A program made the position numbers and the translations under genes. Source: Phytophthora colocasiae (Eukaryota > Oomycota > Peronosporomycetes > Peronosporales > Peronosporaceae). From it: a stretch of DNA of 64,000 nt. Below, piece after piece: positions 41,647-52,147 of this stretch (positions are counted from its first letter, which is position 1; each line of letters starts with the position of its first letter). The stretch is taken from assembly GCA_018806915.1 (NCBI GenBank), contig JAGKQI010000033.1:186001-250000 (forward strand), read 5' to 3'. The notes under the pieces were generated by a model. It was not told the DNA's origin. It searched no databases and saw only the letters and a list, made by a program, of their open reading frames with translations.

Positions 41647-43297
41647 TGTCGCGAAGTCAGGTGGTGAACTTTGGTCGCGGAGCAGGGGGCGTATAGTGAA
41701 CCCTAGTTATACGACTACTGAAAAGGGGTTTTCAGAGCCGTACAACGGTAGGTTGGCGTGTGGTACCTTGCGGTATCCTCGTGGGTTCGTTGTCTTCGGA
41801 AATATGACCCTCGCCGGAGTCTGAGAATGTGTTGAGAAGAGAAGTTGGTGTTCCCTTGGAGTCTGGTGTCGGTATTCAGGAAATCCTTCCAGGAGCGTTC
41901 GGGAGTCGGAATCTCTGGGAACCAAGATGGTTTCCAGGAAGTCGGCGGTCGAAAAGAGGTTAATATACCAGAGAAAGTCTGAAATCGGTGTCTGAATATC
42001 ACAAATCCAGAACCGAGATGCCTGACTTTCAGAGATAAACAACCAATATACAGAGTTCGAAAATATACAAATATATACAGCCGTTCTTATTCTTTCTAGG
42101 CCCTTGAACGGTGGGCAGACACCTGGTCTGTCTGGTATCTCTTTACGTTCGCGCACCACCCTCTAGTATAGAGGGAAAATATAAACCAATACAATCGGCT
42201 ATATATAACAGTCTACCTTGCACTCTGAAAACGACTGTCTAGTTTCCAGAGCCTGTCCAAACGATCGATATGAAATGGGCTACCGCTAGAGACAAAACAA
42301 ACGACCCAACTAGGATATGGAATAGGCGGGTCCTCTCAGGTCTCTTCGTTACCTGATCTCCGCCTAAGGGGATTGGATAGGCGAGAGATCACACGGCAAC
42401 TACCTTGGCGTGGCCATGCAGATAGAAATACAACGACTTCTGGGTTACACGGCAAATTGAACTCTGTTTATCGTTTATCTTCCTCATAACTATCATATAT
42501 CTCTGGTAACTCTCTTCTTCTTGTCGTCTTTTGCGTCCTTTATGCAGTCAGTCTTCATATCTCAGGTACTCTTGGTCTTTGTATACATCTGGTACTTTGA
42601 CTTGGTTTCAGTATGCAGTCTGTGCAGCCGATCTCGATGGGTTGACAGGTAGAGACGTCATTACGGGGGATGTGCAGGTCAGTAATCACTTGAATGCGTG
42701 ACTTGAACTTGGGTTCACTTGGTTTCAGTATGGTCTTGGATCTTCGGTGGTTTCGGAGTCTGGTATCCTGGTTTTCAGAGTCTGATATGCTTTTCAGAGT
42801 CTTGGTCACTCAGAGTTAGAGATACCAGAGTCTTGAGTACGAAACCAGAGTACGGAGCACCAATGCTACAACGTACATGAAGATCTTGAGGGTTGCGCGG
42901 GTGCGCGGTGTCCGGCGCGCGATACTTGGTCTTTGCGGGTATATATTGTGAATCCTTGAACCATCCATCGTCGCGCTGAACGGTAACGGGATGAGGTCTC
43001 TCAGAGATACGTTCTTCTGAGAGACTTTCCGCCAGAACTTAGGCACTCATCGTCGGGGAAAGTCCGGTGACCAGACAGAGTGTAGTTGACCTTCAGAGTT
43101 GTGCACACTCTGAAGTACACTTCTGGTCCTTTGGGCCCCTTTACAGTCAGGCGAAGGTTTATCCACAATCTTCCACAGATGTCGCACGGGTGTGGCCGCG
43201 TCCCAAAGTCCCTTTCGCTTATAACCCATAGTATAACCAATCACATCGTAACGTAATATCCACCTGTCGCTCGAAAATTGGAATTAACATCATGTCA
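41647..43297 (-). mobile_element. Gi-1 5-prime LTR (1651 bp)
   Basis: Ends match the other copies (TGACATGATG...GCGACA on the minus strand). In its variable blocks it is closer to the LTRs of Gi-d than to the 3-prime LTR of its own element. Confidence 0.9.
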
Positions 43298-43301
43298 TCG
43301 A

Positions 43302-44877
43302 GGTCGGAGTGCTCCGACGCGTCAGTCCAAGCGTCTACAAGGTTTGCCGCCTGAGGAACAACCGGACCTGGATACTATCCAGAAGGCGGCTCGCGAGAAG
43401 AGGAAGGCTGCGCGAGAGAAGAAGGCAGCCGATAGTGTGAACGTCCCAGAACCGACGGTCGAAGGCAGCCGAGAGTGTGAACGTCCCAGAACCGACGGTC
43501 GAAGACCAGCCTGTTGCGGAAACAGAAGCCCAGGTGACATTTGTTGTCTCTGGTGAACAAGGTTCTGAAGGCCCGTCAGAAGTCAAAGTTTCTGGTGACG
43601 AGGTGACCACTGCCCGCGAGGGTGGTGATGAGGCGTCTGAGGGAGGCGCCGATATGGTTGAGTCCCCGGAAGTGATCGATCTGCGTTCAGAGTCGGCAAC
43701 TTCCGGACAGTCCGTGGATGAAGTGAAACCAAAACCCGGACACTCTGAAGAACGTGTTCCACGGTCCCCGAAGTCTGAAGACGCACCAATGTCTGATGAC
43801 TTGGCGATCAAGTCTGAAGAGTCTCTAAAGACACCGTCTGATGAGTCTGGAAGGGCTGATTCGCTTGACGGGGAACGAGCTCTGAGGTATGTGCGTCGTG
43901 AGTTCCGCCGTTGGAGAGATATGAACACAGGCAAAGTCATTCCGCCTAGCATTGAATATATGTGGCCAACGACGAAGCCTAGTGCTGATGCTTTCCAGAA
44001 AGCCGCTGCAGCGACCGGCGACTACATCAAGTGGCGATGTTCCTTTGTCTTCCCTGAGAATATGTGGATCTCAGAGTTTCAAGTGAGGCGTCATGGTTTT
44101 GGCCGGATACAAGATCTTTCCTACGTCGAGATTCCGATGGACACGTTAACAGCACCAGAGTGTGTGGCCATTCTTCAGACAATGTTGTACGAGGCGGGTT
44201 TCGAATTCATGAACCTGCTTCCAAGATGGTCTCAGACCCAGGCGTCAGCTGTCTTCGAGTCTACAGTACGCAGTGTGGCAACCGAACTCCAGAGTCGTCT
44301 CGCCATGGAACTGGTTGAGTGGGCCACCGTGACCGCCAGGTTACAGGTTAACCGACTCCCAGAAAGCGTGAAACCAGAAGACACGACAAGTCGAGATGAA
44401 GCAGACAGTGTATTACCAGACAAGGATGCTGATCTACAAGGACGACAGCTGATCATGCGACTCCGGGTGACCGGACTCCAAGTAACGCATAGTTCTGACG
44501 GTTCCAGCAGTGATGAGCCGCCGCAGTCCAAGCGCTTGCAGCAGGGACCGCCGCGCCCACAAGTCCCGTCAACGCCGTCAGCTTTGTCGACGCCGTCGTT
44601 GTCTTCACTGCCACAGTACGAGAGTCCGTCTGAAGACGCACAGCCAGAGTCTGGAACACCAATGTCTGAAGACCAGAGCAGTTCTCGAACTCGAATGACG
44701 GACGTGTCAGTACCCAGTGTCATTGGGACTTCTGACGACCGGTCGACAGGATTCCAGATCACGTGGAAGCTCTACAGATTCGTCCTTGATGTCCCTGAGT
44801 CGAGGGGCGGCGTCACACATGCCACTGTCTGCAGGAGGCCTGGTGATGCCTGCACAAGGCGACGGTGGTTTCACTGA
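43302..44877 (+). pseudogene. Gi-d ORF1, main part
   Basis: Resumes ORF1 after the nested insertion (GRSAPTRQSKRLQGLPPEEQ). A 40-bp tandem duplication at 43422-43501 shifts the frame; the long frame 43477-44877 then follows Gi-1 ORF1 closely through YVRREFRRWRDMNTGKVIPP and the Ser/Pro-rich part. The frame is lost after DDRSTGFQ near 44755, where Gi-1 continues in phase. Function unknown. Confidence 0.75.
43422..43501 (+). repeat. 40-bp tandem duplication in Gi-d ORF1
   Basis: Units 43422-43461 and 43462-43501 differ by one base (GATAGTG, GAGAGTG) and are present once in Gi-1. The length is not a multiple of three. Confidence 0.9.
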
Positions 44878-45643
44878 TGGAGATACCATGAGGCTTGAAG
44901 TGCCTCAAACTCTAGGGAGCATGCCAATGGATGTGGATGAATTCGATGTGGTGAAGAAGCCCGGAATTCCTGAGATGATGTCTGAAAACCAGTTGTCATT
45001 CAGAGATGCTCCACAGGATTTCAGACAACAGATATCGGAAGCTCCACAGCCGGCCATTTCAAGTCAAGGGGCGAGTCATCGATGCCGACAACCGAGCGAG
45101 GGTCTCCAGCCAACATCTTCCAGTCGCTTGGGTTCCATTGAGTTGAGCCGCATAAAGTCCGACACCCGAAGTTCACAAAGATCAAGCCCAGCCAAGATGG
45201 AGTTGTATATCATGAGACAGCAACAAGAGTGGCAAAGCAGGGTGAATCAGGTGCAGATGGAGTTCTTGGCCCGCGAGCGCTTGGAGTCCATGGAACGTGA
45301 CCGCCGATGGGAACAACGCGACTTGGAAACAAGACGTGAGATTCAGAAGCTCACCGATCGCTTGTTGGAGTCTAAAAACGCGAGATTGGAGGCTGAGAGA
45401 CGTGCGGACGACACCGAAGAACGCAGAAGTCTGGTATCTGAGAGTAAACTCAGAAGTCACAGCGCGGCAGAGTTGGAAACTCTGAAAACGGAGCTCTGGA
45501 ACTCTGAAAACCAACGTCTGGAATCAGAGTTTGCTGAACGCTGGCGACAGAGAGAGGCTGAGACTGAAGCCGAACGTGCGCGTGCGACTGACGAGATAAA
45601 CGGGACTGGATTTCTCAAATGGAAGCTCTACAGCAGCGAATGA
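44717..45643 (+). pseudogene. Gi-d ORF1 C-terminal coiled-coil part
   Basis: Continues ORF1 in another phase and ends in the same way as Gi-1 ORF1 (ARATDEINGTGFLKWKLYSS). The long coiled coil (MRQQQEWQSRVNQVQMEFLA, RREIQKLTDRLLESKNARLE) is open without interruption over about 180 codons. Its stop overlaps the gag ATG at 45619, as in Gi-1. Confidence 0.78.
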
Positions 45644-47226
45644 AAGACATGGAAGCTGAACGCGACAGGGAGAAAGAAAGTTCTCAGAACATGCAACGGT
45701 TCCAAGCCGGTCAGTTGAGAAACCTTCGAGCAACATTATCCCAAGTTCAAGAGGCGCAAAGGGTCGGTCACCCTGATTCAGCAACTGCAAACCGGGTGTT
45801 CAGTACCGGGAACCCTGAAGTTGCAACTATGCACCCACTATCTGGATCAGAAATCAGAAGTGGCGCAAGTGGGGTTAGGGTTGAACCCATGTCGCATTCA
45901 CCGGTTCTCAAGACGGAATCCCGAGAGGTTGCGACCCCTGCACGAAGCACGGAAACGAAGCGAGTGAAGGCTGAGAGGCATGGCGCCACCACTAGCGCCG
46001 CTACAGCGACTCAGACATACCAGGCGGTTTCCCGGACCGAGGCCAAGCCCACCAGTGAACTCGTTGCCGACGCGTGCCTCTGGGATCAGATTCTTCGATA
46101 AACTTGGAGTTTATAACAGGTCTGAGTGTTAGCAAAGTCGCTCCATCTTGTCCTCGAGACATCGTCGTCATGTTCACCGTTCCAGGGGCCATCCAGATAC
46201 CAGACGGCGAGCTATCCGAGTTTGAGTCTGAGTCATCTGAGCTCCCTTCGAGGTCTGGAGGTTCCACCAACTTCTCAAACTTTGGGAAGGCACCCTTGCC
46301 ATGTTCAGAGCATCTAGGACCCGTTTTTGGTGTCGTAACACGCCTTAGTGTCGATGCACGCCTTGTTCCTGCAGCGTTTTCTGAATATGGCACATCAGGA
46401 AGGTTGGTCTTCCAGACAATGCATTCAAGAACTCAAGCTAAAACTTCAGGTATCAGCACGTGACTGGTTTAACCAGCTCCCGAAAAGCGTGTCACGTGAC
46501 TGGAAAAGATTATCGTCAGAGTTCCGAAAACGCTACTGCAAACCTCGATCCCCACATTCTGAGAGATATTTCACGATGGAGATGAGATTTTCAGAGACTC
46601 CGCTGGACTTCTTTTATCGTCTGAACTCCGCCGCTGGGAAAGCAGGCGTGGATTTCAGGAAGTCGTTCGAATGTCTGGAAGAACATGTCTTACGGTTTAT
46701 CACAAAGCTCAAGGACGCACGTCTGAAAACCTCGTTGCAAGCTCAGAGATTTCGATGTATTTCAGACTTGGAATACGCCCTGCAGCAGGATGAAGACGTG
46801 TGGAGGACATGTGACCGAGCGATTACCCGAGACTTCAGAGCCAATTCTATTCTGCGGCGACAGTTCCTGCCCAAGTTCACAAGAGATGTGGATTCTGAAG
46901 ATTCTGACTCTGAAAACTCTGAAGACCATAAGGGATCTCTGAAATCCAATCAGGATACCAGAGACCAGACAGGTGATTCCAGACTTCCGAGTGCGACTTC
47001 AGAGTCTACCCGTGATGGAAACACTGCGAAAACTTCCTCGGGTGCCTCAACAGCTCCACCAAGTGGTGACCAGAATCGGTCCTTGACGAACGAAGTCTAC
47101 CAAGTGCTATACGACATGGGATGGCGCCCGCCGACACATTCCTCAATTGGATTATCGAGTCAAGAGTTTCAGCTGAGAACGCGACGTTCCCACCAACAGG
47201 CTAGGGGCGGCCATCTCAGAATGTAG
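45619..47226 (+). pseudogene. Gi-d gag, with internal inversion and no zinc knuckles
   Basis: Frames 45619-46101 and 46348-47226 align with the two ends of Gi-1 Gag. Between them, bases of about 46046-46369 encode the missing gag middle on the minus strand (SRGQDGATLLTLRPVINSKF and TRRQRVHWW read leftwards), so this block has been inverted. The frame then resumes RFLNMAHQEGWSS, KLKLQVSARDWFNQLPKSVS and RFSETPLDFFYRLNSAAGKA, and ends at GWRPPTHSS, before the position of the zinc knuckles. It cannot make a normal Gag. Confidence 0.82.
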
Positions 47227-47631
47227 ACTGTGCAGCGTTTTCCCGGTATCAAGGTTGATGCGCCTTCCAGGTACTTGATTTTCAGGAATGCAACGTCTGA
47301 AATAGTGTGTTTCAGCCTGAGATTTCAGAGAACGCATTCTGAGGTCCAACCTCTTCTCGTCGACATGTGACTTTGCGTGGATCCAGAATTGATTGTGTGG
47401 ACTTATGATGGGATTTCGTGAAGCTATGGATGTGAGGTTGGTGGCAGTAGATTTTATGAGGTTTTGCAAGACGTGACGTTCGATCAAGTGTGGCGAAAAT
47501 TATTGCTTCAGAGTATCTCTGGAGCTCCAGAATACTGAAGAAGCGGTTGATTGCTTCGACGATTTTGCCTGGCCATGTTACTCAGTTCTGATAAGTACCA
47601 TCACTGACGAACCGTGACCAGGAGGGGCGGT
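47227..47631 (+). other. Gi-d 3-prime non-coding tail and polypurine tract
   Basis: 405 bases without a convincing frame follow the truncated gag. The last 15 (GACCAGGAGGGGCGGT up to 47631) are the polypurine tract shared with Gi-1 and Gi-2. I see no remnant of pol or of the antisense gene here. Confidence 0.6.
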
Positions 47632-49278
47632 TGACATGATGTAACTTCAGATTTTTCTGGCGTCATGCTGCTGTTACCCAGTGATGTACCTGGTTACATT
47701 TGGTTTTGGAGAGGGAGTATGTGGGACGTTGGCTGCACCCGTGTGATATCTGTGGAAGATTGTGGATAAACCTTCGCCTGACTGTAAAGGGGCCCAAAGG
47801 ACCAGAAGTGTACTTCAGAGTGTGCACAACTCTGAAGGTCAACTACACTCTGTCTGGTCACCGGACTTTCCCCGACGATGAGTGCCTAAGTTCTGGCGGA
47901 AAGTCTCTCAGAAGAACGTATCTCTGAGAGACCTCATCCCGTTACCGTCCAGCGCGACGATGGATGGTTCAAGGATTCACAATATATACCCGCAGAGACC
48001 AAGTATCGCGCGCTGGACGCCGCGCACCCGCGCAACCCTCAAGATCTTCATGTACGTTGTAGCATTGGTGCTCCGTACTCTGGTTTCGTACTCAAGACTC
48101 TGGTATCTCTAACTCTGAGTGACCAAGACTCTGAAAACCAAGTGACTTCAGACTCTGAAAACCAGGACACCAGACTCTGAAACCACCGAAGATTTAAGAC
48201 CATACTGAAACCAAGTGAACCCAAGTTCAAGTCACGCATTCAAGTGATTACTGACCTGCACATCCCCCGTAATGACGTCTCTACCTGTCAACCCATCGAG
48301 ATCGGCTGCACAGACTGCATACTGAAACCAAGTCAAAGTACCAGATGTATACAAAGACCAAGAGTACCTGAGATATGAAGACTGACTGCATAAAGGACGC
48401 AAAAGACGACAAGAAGAAGAGAGTTACCAGAGATATATGATAGTTATGAGGAAGATAAACGATAAACAGAGTTCAATTTGCCGTGTAACCCAGAAGTCGT
48501 TGTATTTCTATCTGCATGGCCACGCCAAGGTAGTTGCCGTGTGATCTCTCGCCTATCCAATCCCCTTAGGCGGAGATCAGGTAACGAAGAGACCTGAGAG
48601 GACCCGCCTATTCCATATCCTAGTTGGGTCGTTTGTTTTGTCTCTAGCGGTAGCCCATTTCATATTGATCGTTTGGACAGGCTCTGGAAACTAGACAGTC
48701 GTTTTCAGAGTGCAAGGTAGACTGTTGTATATAGCCGATTGTATTGGTTTATATTTTCCCTCTATATAAGAGGGTGGTGCGCGAACGTAAAGAGATACCA
48801 GACAGACCAGGTGTCTGCCCACCGTTCAAGGGCCTAGAAAGAATAAGAACGGCTGTATATATTTGTATATTTTGAACTCTGTATATTGGTTGTTTATCTC
48901 TGAAAGTCAGGCATCTCGGTTCTGGATTTGTGATATTCAGACACCGATTTCAGACTTTCTCTGGTATATTAATCCCCTTTCGACCGCCGACTTCCTGGAA
49001 ACCATCTTGGTTCCCAGAGATTCCGACTCCCGAACGCTCCTGGAAGGATTTCCTGAATACCGACACCAGACTCCAAGGGAACCCCTACTTCTCTTCACAA
49101 CACATTCTCAGACTCCGGCGAGGGTCATATTTCCGAAGACAACGAACCCACGAGGATATCGCAAGGTACCACACGCCAACCTTTGTACGACTCTGAAAAC
49201 CCCTTTTCAGTAGTCGTATAACTAGGGTTCACTATACGCCCCCTGCTCCGCGACCAAAGTTTCACCGACTTCGCGACA
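47632..49278 (+). mobile_element. Gi-d 3-prime LTR (1647 bp)
   Basis: Starts TGACATGATG after the polypurine tract and ends GCGACA before the CGTC duplicate; one variable block differs from the 5-prime LTR. Confidence 0.91.
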
Positions 49279-49282
49279 CGTC

Positions 49283-50294
49283 ATAGACGTTTCCCACTCT
49301 GGTTGCTCTGACACAGAACGATACAATTCGTTATTTTTCTTGTACCAATCCAACTGCTCACGAAGACGCTTGACCCGGACATCGTATTTCTTCAGTGTTG
49401 TTGCTTTCTGTGCAGTTGTCAGAGCCCCTTCCATTGTGACGCCTATCACACCTTCTGAAACAACGTCACGTGGAAGCATTTGAGCTGGCGAGGCAGGGTC
49501 AGCGCGAAAAAAGTATGCGTGAGAGCGAAGAGAAAAGTGCTTCCCACCACACACCACAGAGATAAAGTGCATCGGCTGCGATAGATTGAGCATAGCGTTT
49601 TCGGTGAAAGTATTATCTGCAAAATTGTCCGGAAGAGCACTAAGAAGAGACCATTAGCAATAGCGAATTTTGGCGGATGAACTCGTTTCTTGTCGAGTAG
49701 TGATGTACGGCAAGATTGACACACCAGGAAAGATACTTGTCGGCAATCAATTCAAATTCCAGATCTCGCCAACATTATTCCATGGAGTCTAGCATCCATA
49801 TCGGAAGTATCATAATAGTATTGAATTTTTTGAGGCAAAGTTGGAGGTGGTTTGAGTCGAGTTTTCATAGCTTTTAACAAAGCTGAGCAAGAGTCGACTT
49901 TCACGGATTTAATTCGAGTACTAGGGTGAAACGAGTCACACACACAGCAGATACTGTCTTTCATCACTCCGCTTACAAGATGTTTGGCTCCACGTTCGTA
50001 GGTTGTTCGCTCCACTTCACTAAAAGCACTCAAGAAATCGTTGACAGAAGCAACAGTTTTACTTTCAAGTCCGGAAGAAGCGGTACGTCTTTGTTTTGAT
50101 CGAGCAAGCTCAGCAAAACGATCACTATCGCCCATTGATGCTCGAGCACGTCGCTTCGATGCTCTATCACGTTCGCGCAAATTGTTTGAAAATGGGCGAC
50201 CGCATTCTGGACATTGGGACTTATGAGTTAGCCGTGGTTGTGTGACTTGGTATCGGTTACAGTTACAAGTTTGCGATTGGTTAGTCGAGCTCAT
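49283..50294 (-). pseudogene. Helitron piece 1: N-terminal zinc-finger region
   Basis: The frame starts at ATG 50294 (MSSTNQSQTCNCNRY). It carries Cys pairs typical of Helitron N-termini (CPECGRPF, SICCVCDSFHPS, VCQSCRTSLLDKKRV), followed by PPKFAIANGLF and MHFISVVCGGKHFSLRSHAY. A TGA after LARSGI near 49752 and a one-base frameshift near 49655 (ALPDNFADNTFTENAM readable only in the next frame) break it. It ends at the Gi-d target duplicate; the neighbouring codons continue at 24430. Confidence 0.82.
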
Positions 50295-50909
50295 TCCGAT
50301 GTTTTTGGATAATGATGACTATGCCAATTGTAATGTGACGAAGTATAGGATAGCAATCGGTTCTCATATCGAATCAGCCATACCAGTGCACCAAAAGCAG
50401 CGGTAATTCTGGGTCCATGGAAAAGGGGTGGCAGATACAAGAATGTTGTCTTTTGGCGATGAAAAATCCAAAGCATATTTCAGTGGATCCATAGCAAGAT
50501 TCTAATTACCATACGATCTCAATTTTTGATACAATAGCTTGGAGGTTGATGGCTGGACTCCACAAAGTATTGGCCACTTCGAATATCGAAATATCTAACC
50601 CGAGAAGGAGCCCAAGGATGCTAGCCCCGGTCCACCAAATGACAGCCAAATCACGGGGAACAACATGACAGAGCACGACCACATTTCCCCAAACGTCAAC
50701 AAGAAACGCCGACGCGAAAAAATAACTGAAAATGCAACTACGTGTCAAGAAAAGACAGACCACCATCTCGTAGCGCTACCTCCTAAGAGGACCAGAACTG
50801 CGAAGAAGATGGAAAATGAGTAGGTGGTGCCTACTATGCGATAGTGTCACCGCCGCACTGTTGGGATTGGTAGTCGAGTTGGACCCACGATTACTACACA
50901 ATGTGTAGT

Positions 50910-50964
50910 CTGACACTGTATTATAACCATAACATGTCCTGTTATGGTTATAATACAGTGTCAG
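50910..50964. repeat. 25-bp perfect inverted repeat with 5-nt loop
   Basis: Arms 50910-50934 and 50940-50964 (outer end CTGACACTGTATTATAACC) are exactly complementary. Confidence 0.95.
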
Positions 50965-51110
50965 ATCCCCCTTTTAATTCGTAGCTATGAATACTCGTAG
51001 TTCTACCCGTTGAACAATGCAAAACTAGTCCGAAAATTCCCCGGAGAAGTGGTGCTACAGGAAACCAAGCAATGTTGCTACAGTGATGCACGGTTGTTGC
51101 TCCAGCTACA

Positions 51111-51264
51111 AGTTGCACGAATGCTGCTGTAGTTACAAGTTGCACGAATGTCGTTCTTCACCGGTTGGGTCAACATTCACCCTACATAGTTGCACGAATG
51201 CTGCTGTAGTTACAAGTTGCACGAATGTCGTTATTCACCGGTTGAGTCAACATTCACCCTACAT
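51111..51264. repeat. 77-bp tandem duplication
   Basis: Units 51111-51187 and 51188-51264 differ at two positions. Each unit itself contains AGTTGCACGAATG twice. Confidence 0.93.
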
Positions 51265-51490
51265 AGGATAGAATATCAGATATAATTTAGTATCCCGTCA
51301 GTTAATCATACTCTTGGTAAAGAAGTAAAATTGAAGTGGTTACACTAGTATCCTATTATTTTCGTTTATATAGGATACACGAGGGGTCTCGATCCCACCT
51401 AAACTCTGGATTTAAATATCCAGAGAATAATGTACTAAAATGTCTGTGACATCAGTACTAGCGGCAATTCTAGACTACGTTTCTGAATGC

Positions 51491-52147
51491 CGCATACTAT
51501 TTTCTAGTGAGTAGCTGAATCAAACTGGCCCCGGCTGAAGGGAGAAGAGGTGAAGCTGGTTGGGACTGGCGGGAGAATCCGAAGTGTGGTCGCTCCCCGA
51601 CCAACTGCCCGGCAACCAAATGGTTGGTTGCGGGAGCCCCTATATTATCATAACCTACATAATAGCCTAGACTACCTAAAAGAATACCTAACCTTTCTGA
51701 TACACTCACCCCCTCTGAGATTGAATAGCTCTCCGTATCCGATGACTTGTACTGATCCGCATGCTTCAACTCCTTCTTGGTCTGTCCGCTGCTCTCTGCT
51801 CGCGCTTTATCCCGCCGAGATTGCTACTGTGTATATGGTACTCACCTCGAAGTCTCCTCACTCTGCAACTTGCAAGTCTTCGAGCAGTCGTCGCCGTGTT
51901 CCTGCTGCCGCGTGTGTGGTGTCGTCCGCGTTGCATCACCTCCCCAGTCATGCGCATCGAGCCTGCTCATCGGGCTGCCGTGACTGTTGATCTTGCGCAT
52001 GGAGCTTGCTTATCGGGCTGCCTTGATCATTGGAGTTGTGTAGCGTGGTGTCGCTGCGTCCGTGTGCTGCTCGCATGCCGTCGTATTTTAGTCCAGAAGT
52101 ATGTAATGATACACACCAATTTTTTTTTGACCCATTGTACCAAATCC
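51491..52147 (-). other. presumed 3-prime region and LTR of Gy3
   Basis: About 660 bases lie downstream of the Gy3 pol stop, where its 3-prime LTR must be. Edges cannot be set because the partner LTR is outside the window. A run of A on the minus strand near 52123-52131 lies just after the stop. Plus-strand frames here (51550-51990, 51761-52261) have no recognisable content. Confidence 0.4.

Larger units (their letters stand above)
26214..43297 (-). mobile_element. giant Ty3/gypsy element Gi-1 (17,084 bp), nested in Gi-d
   Basis: The LTRs are 41647-43297 (5-prime) and 26214-27867 (3-prime), flanked by TCGA at 26210-26213 and 43298-43301. Joining the flanks restores the ORF1 text of the host element. 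Gene order on the minus strand is ORF1, gag, protease-RT-RNase H-RNase H-integrase-chromodomain, and then a plus-strand antisense gene. Only single frameshifts are seen in ORF1, pol (two) and the antisense gene. The dual RNase H resembles plant Tat/Ogre elements and, from memory, the oomycete Chronos group described by Ustyantsev and co-workers. Confidence 0.92.
24431..49278 (+). mobile_element. large gypsy derivative Gi-d, without pol (7.76 kb plus a nested insertion)
   Basis: LTRs of 1648 and 1647 bp at 24431-26078 and 47632-49278 are flanked by CGTC (24427-24430 and 49279-49282). Subtracting the 17,084-bp nested element and one TCGA copy leaves about 7.76 kb: primer site, ORF1, part of gag, a 405-bp tail and a polypurine tract. 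Protease, RT, RNase H, integrase and the antisense gene are absent. The proteins it would need for movement are encoded by Gi-1-like elements with the same LTR, primer site and polypurine tract. It is therefore best described as a non-autonomous deletion derivative. Confidence 0.9.
50295..51490. other. non-coding region upstream of the Helitron
   Basis: No convincing gene. It holds a 25-bp perfect hairpin (50910-50964), a 77-bp tandem duplication (51111-51264) and small inverted repeats (arms 51348-51355/51371-51378 and 51404-51411/51418-51425). The Helitron 5-prime terminus or a solo LTR may be present, but I cannot place an edge. Confidence 0.4.

Noticed and set aside
44717..45643. Separate host coiled-coil protein
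   Set aside because: It aligns throughout with the C-terminal part of Gi-1 ORF1 (39204-40355).
50506..50766. 86-codon hydrophobic minus-strand frame
   Set aside because: Membrane-like but isolated, no start context and no recognised relative; likely chance.
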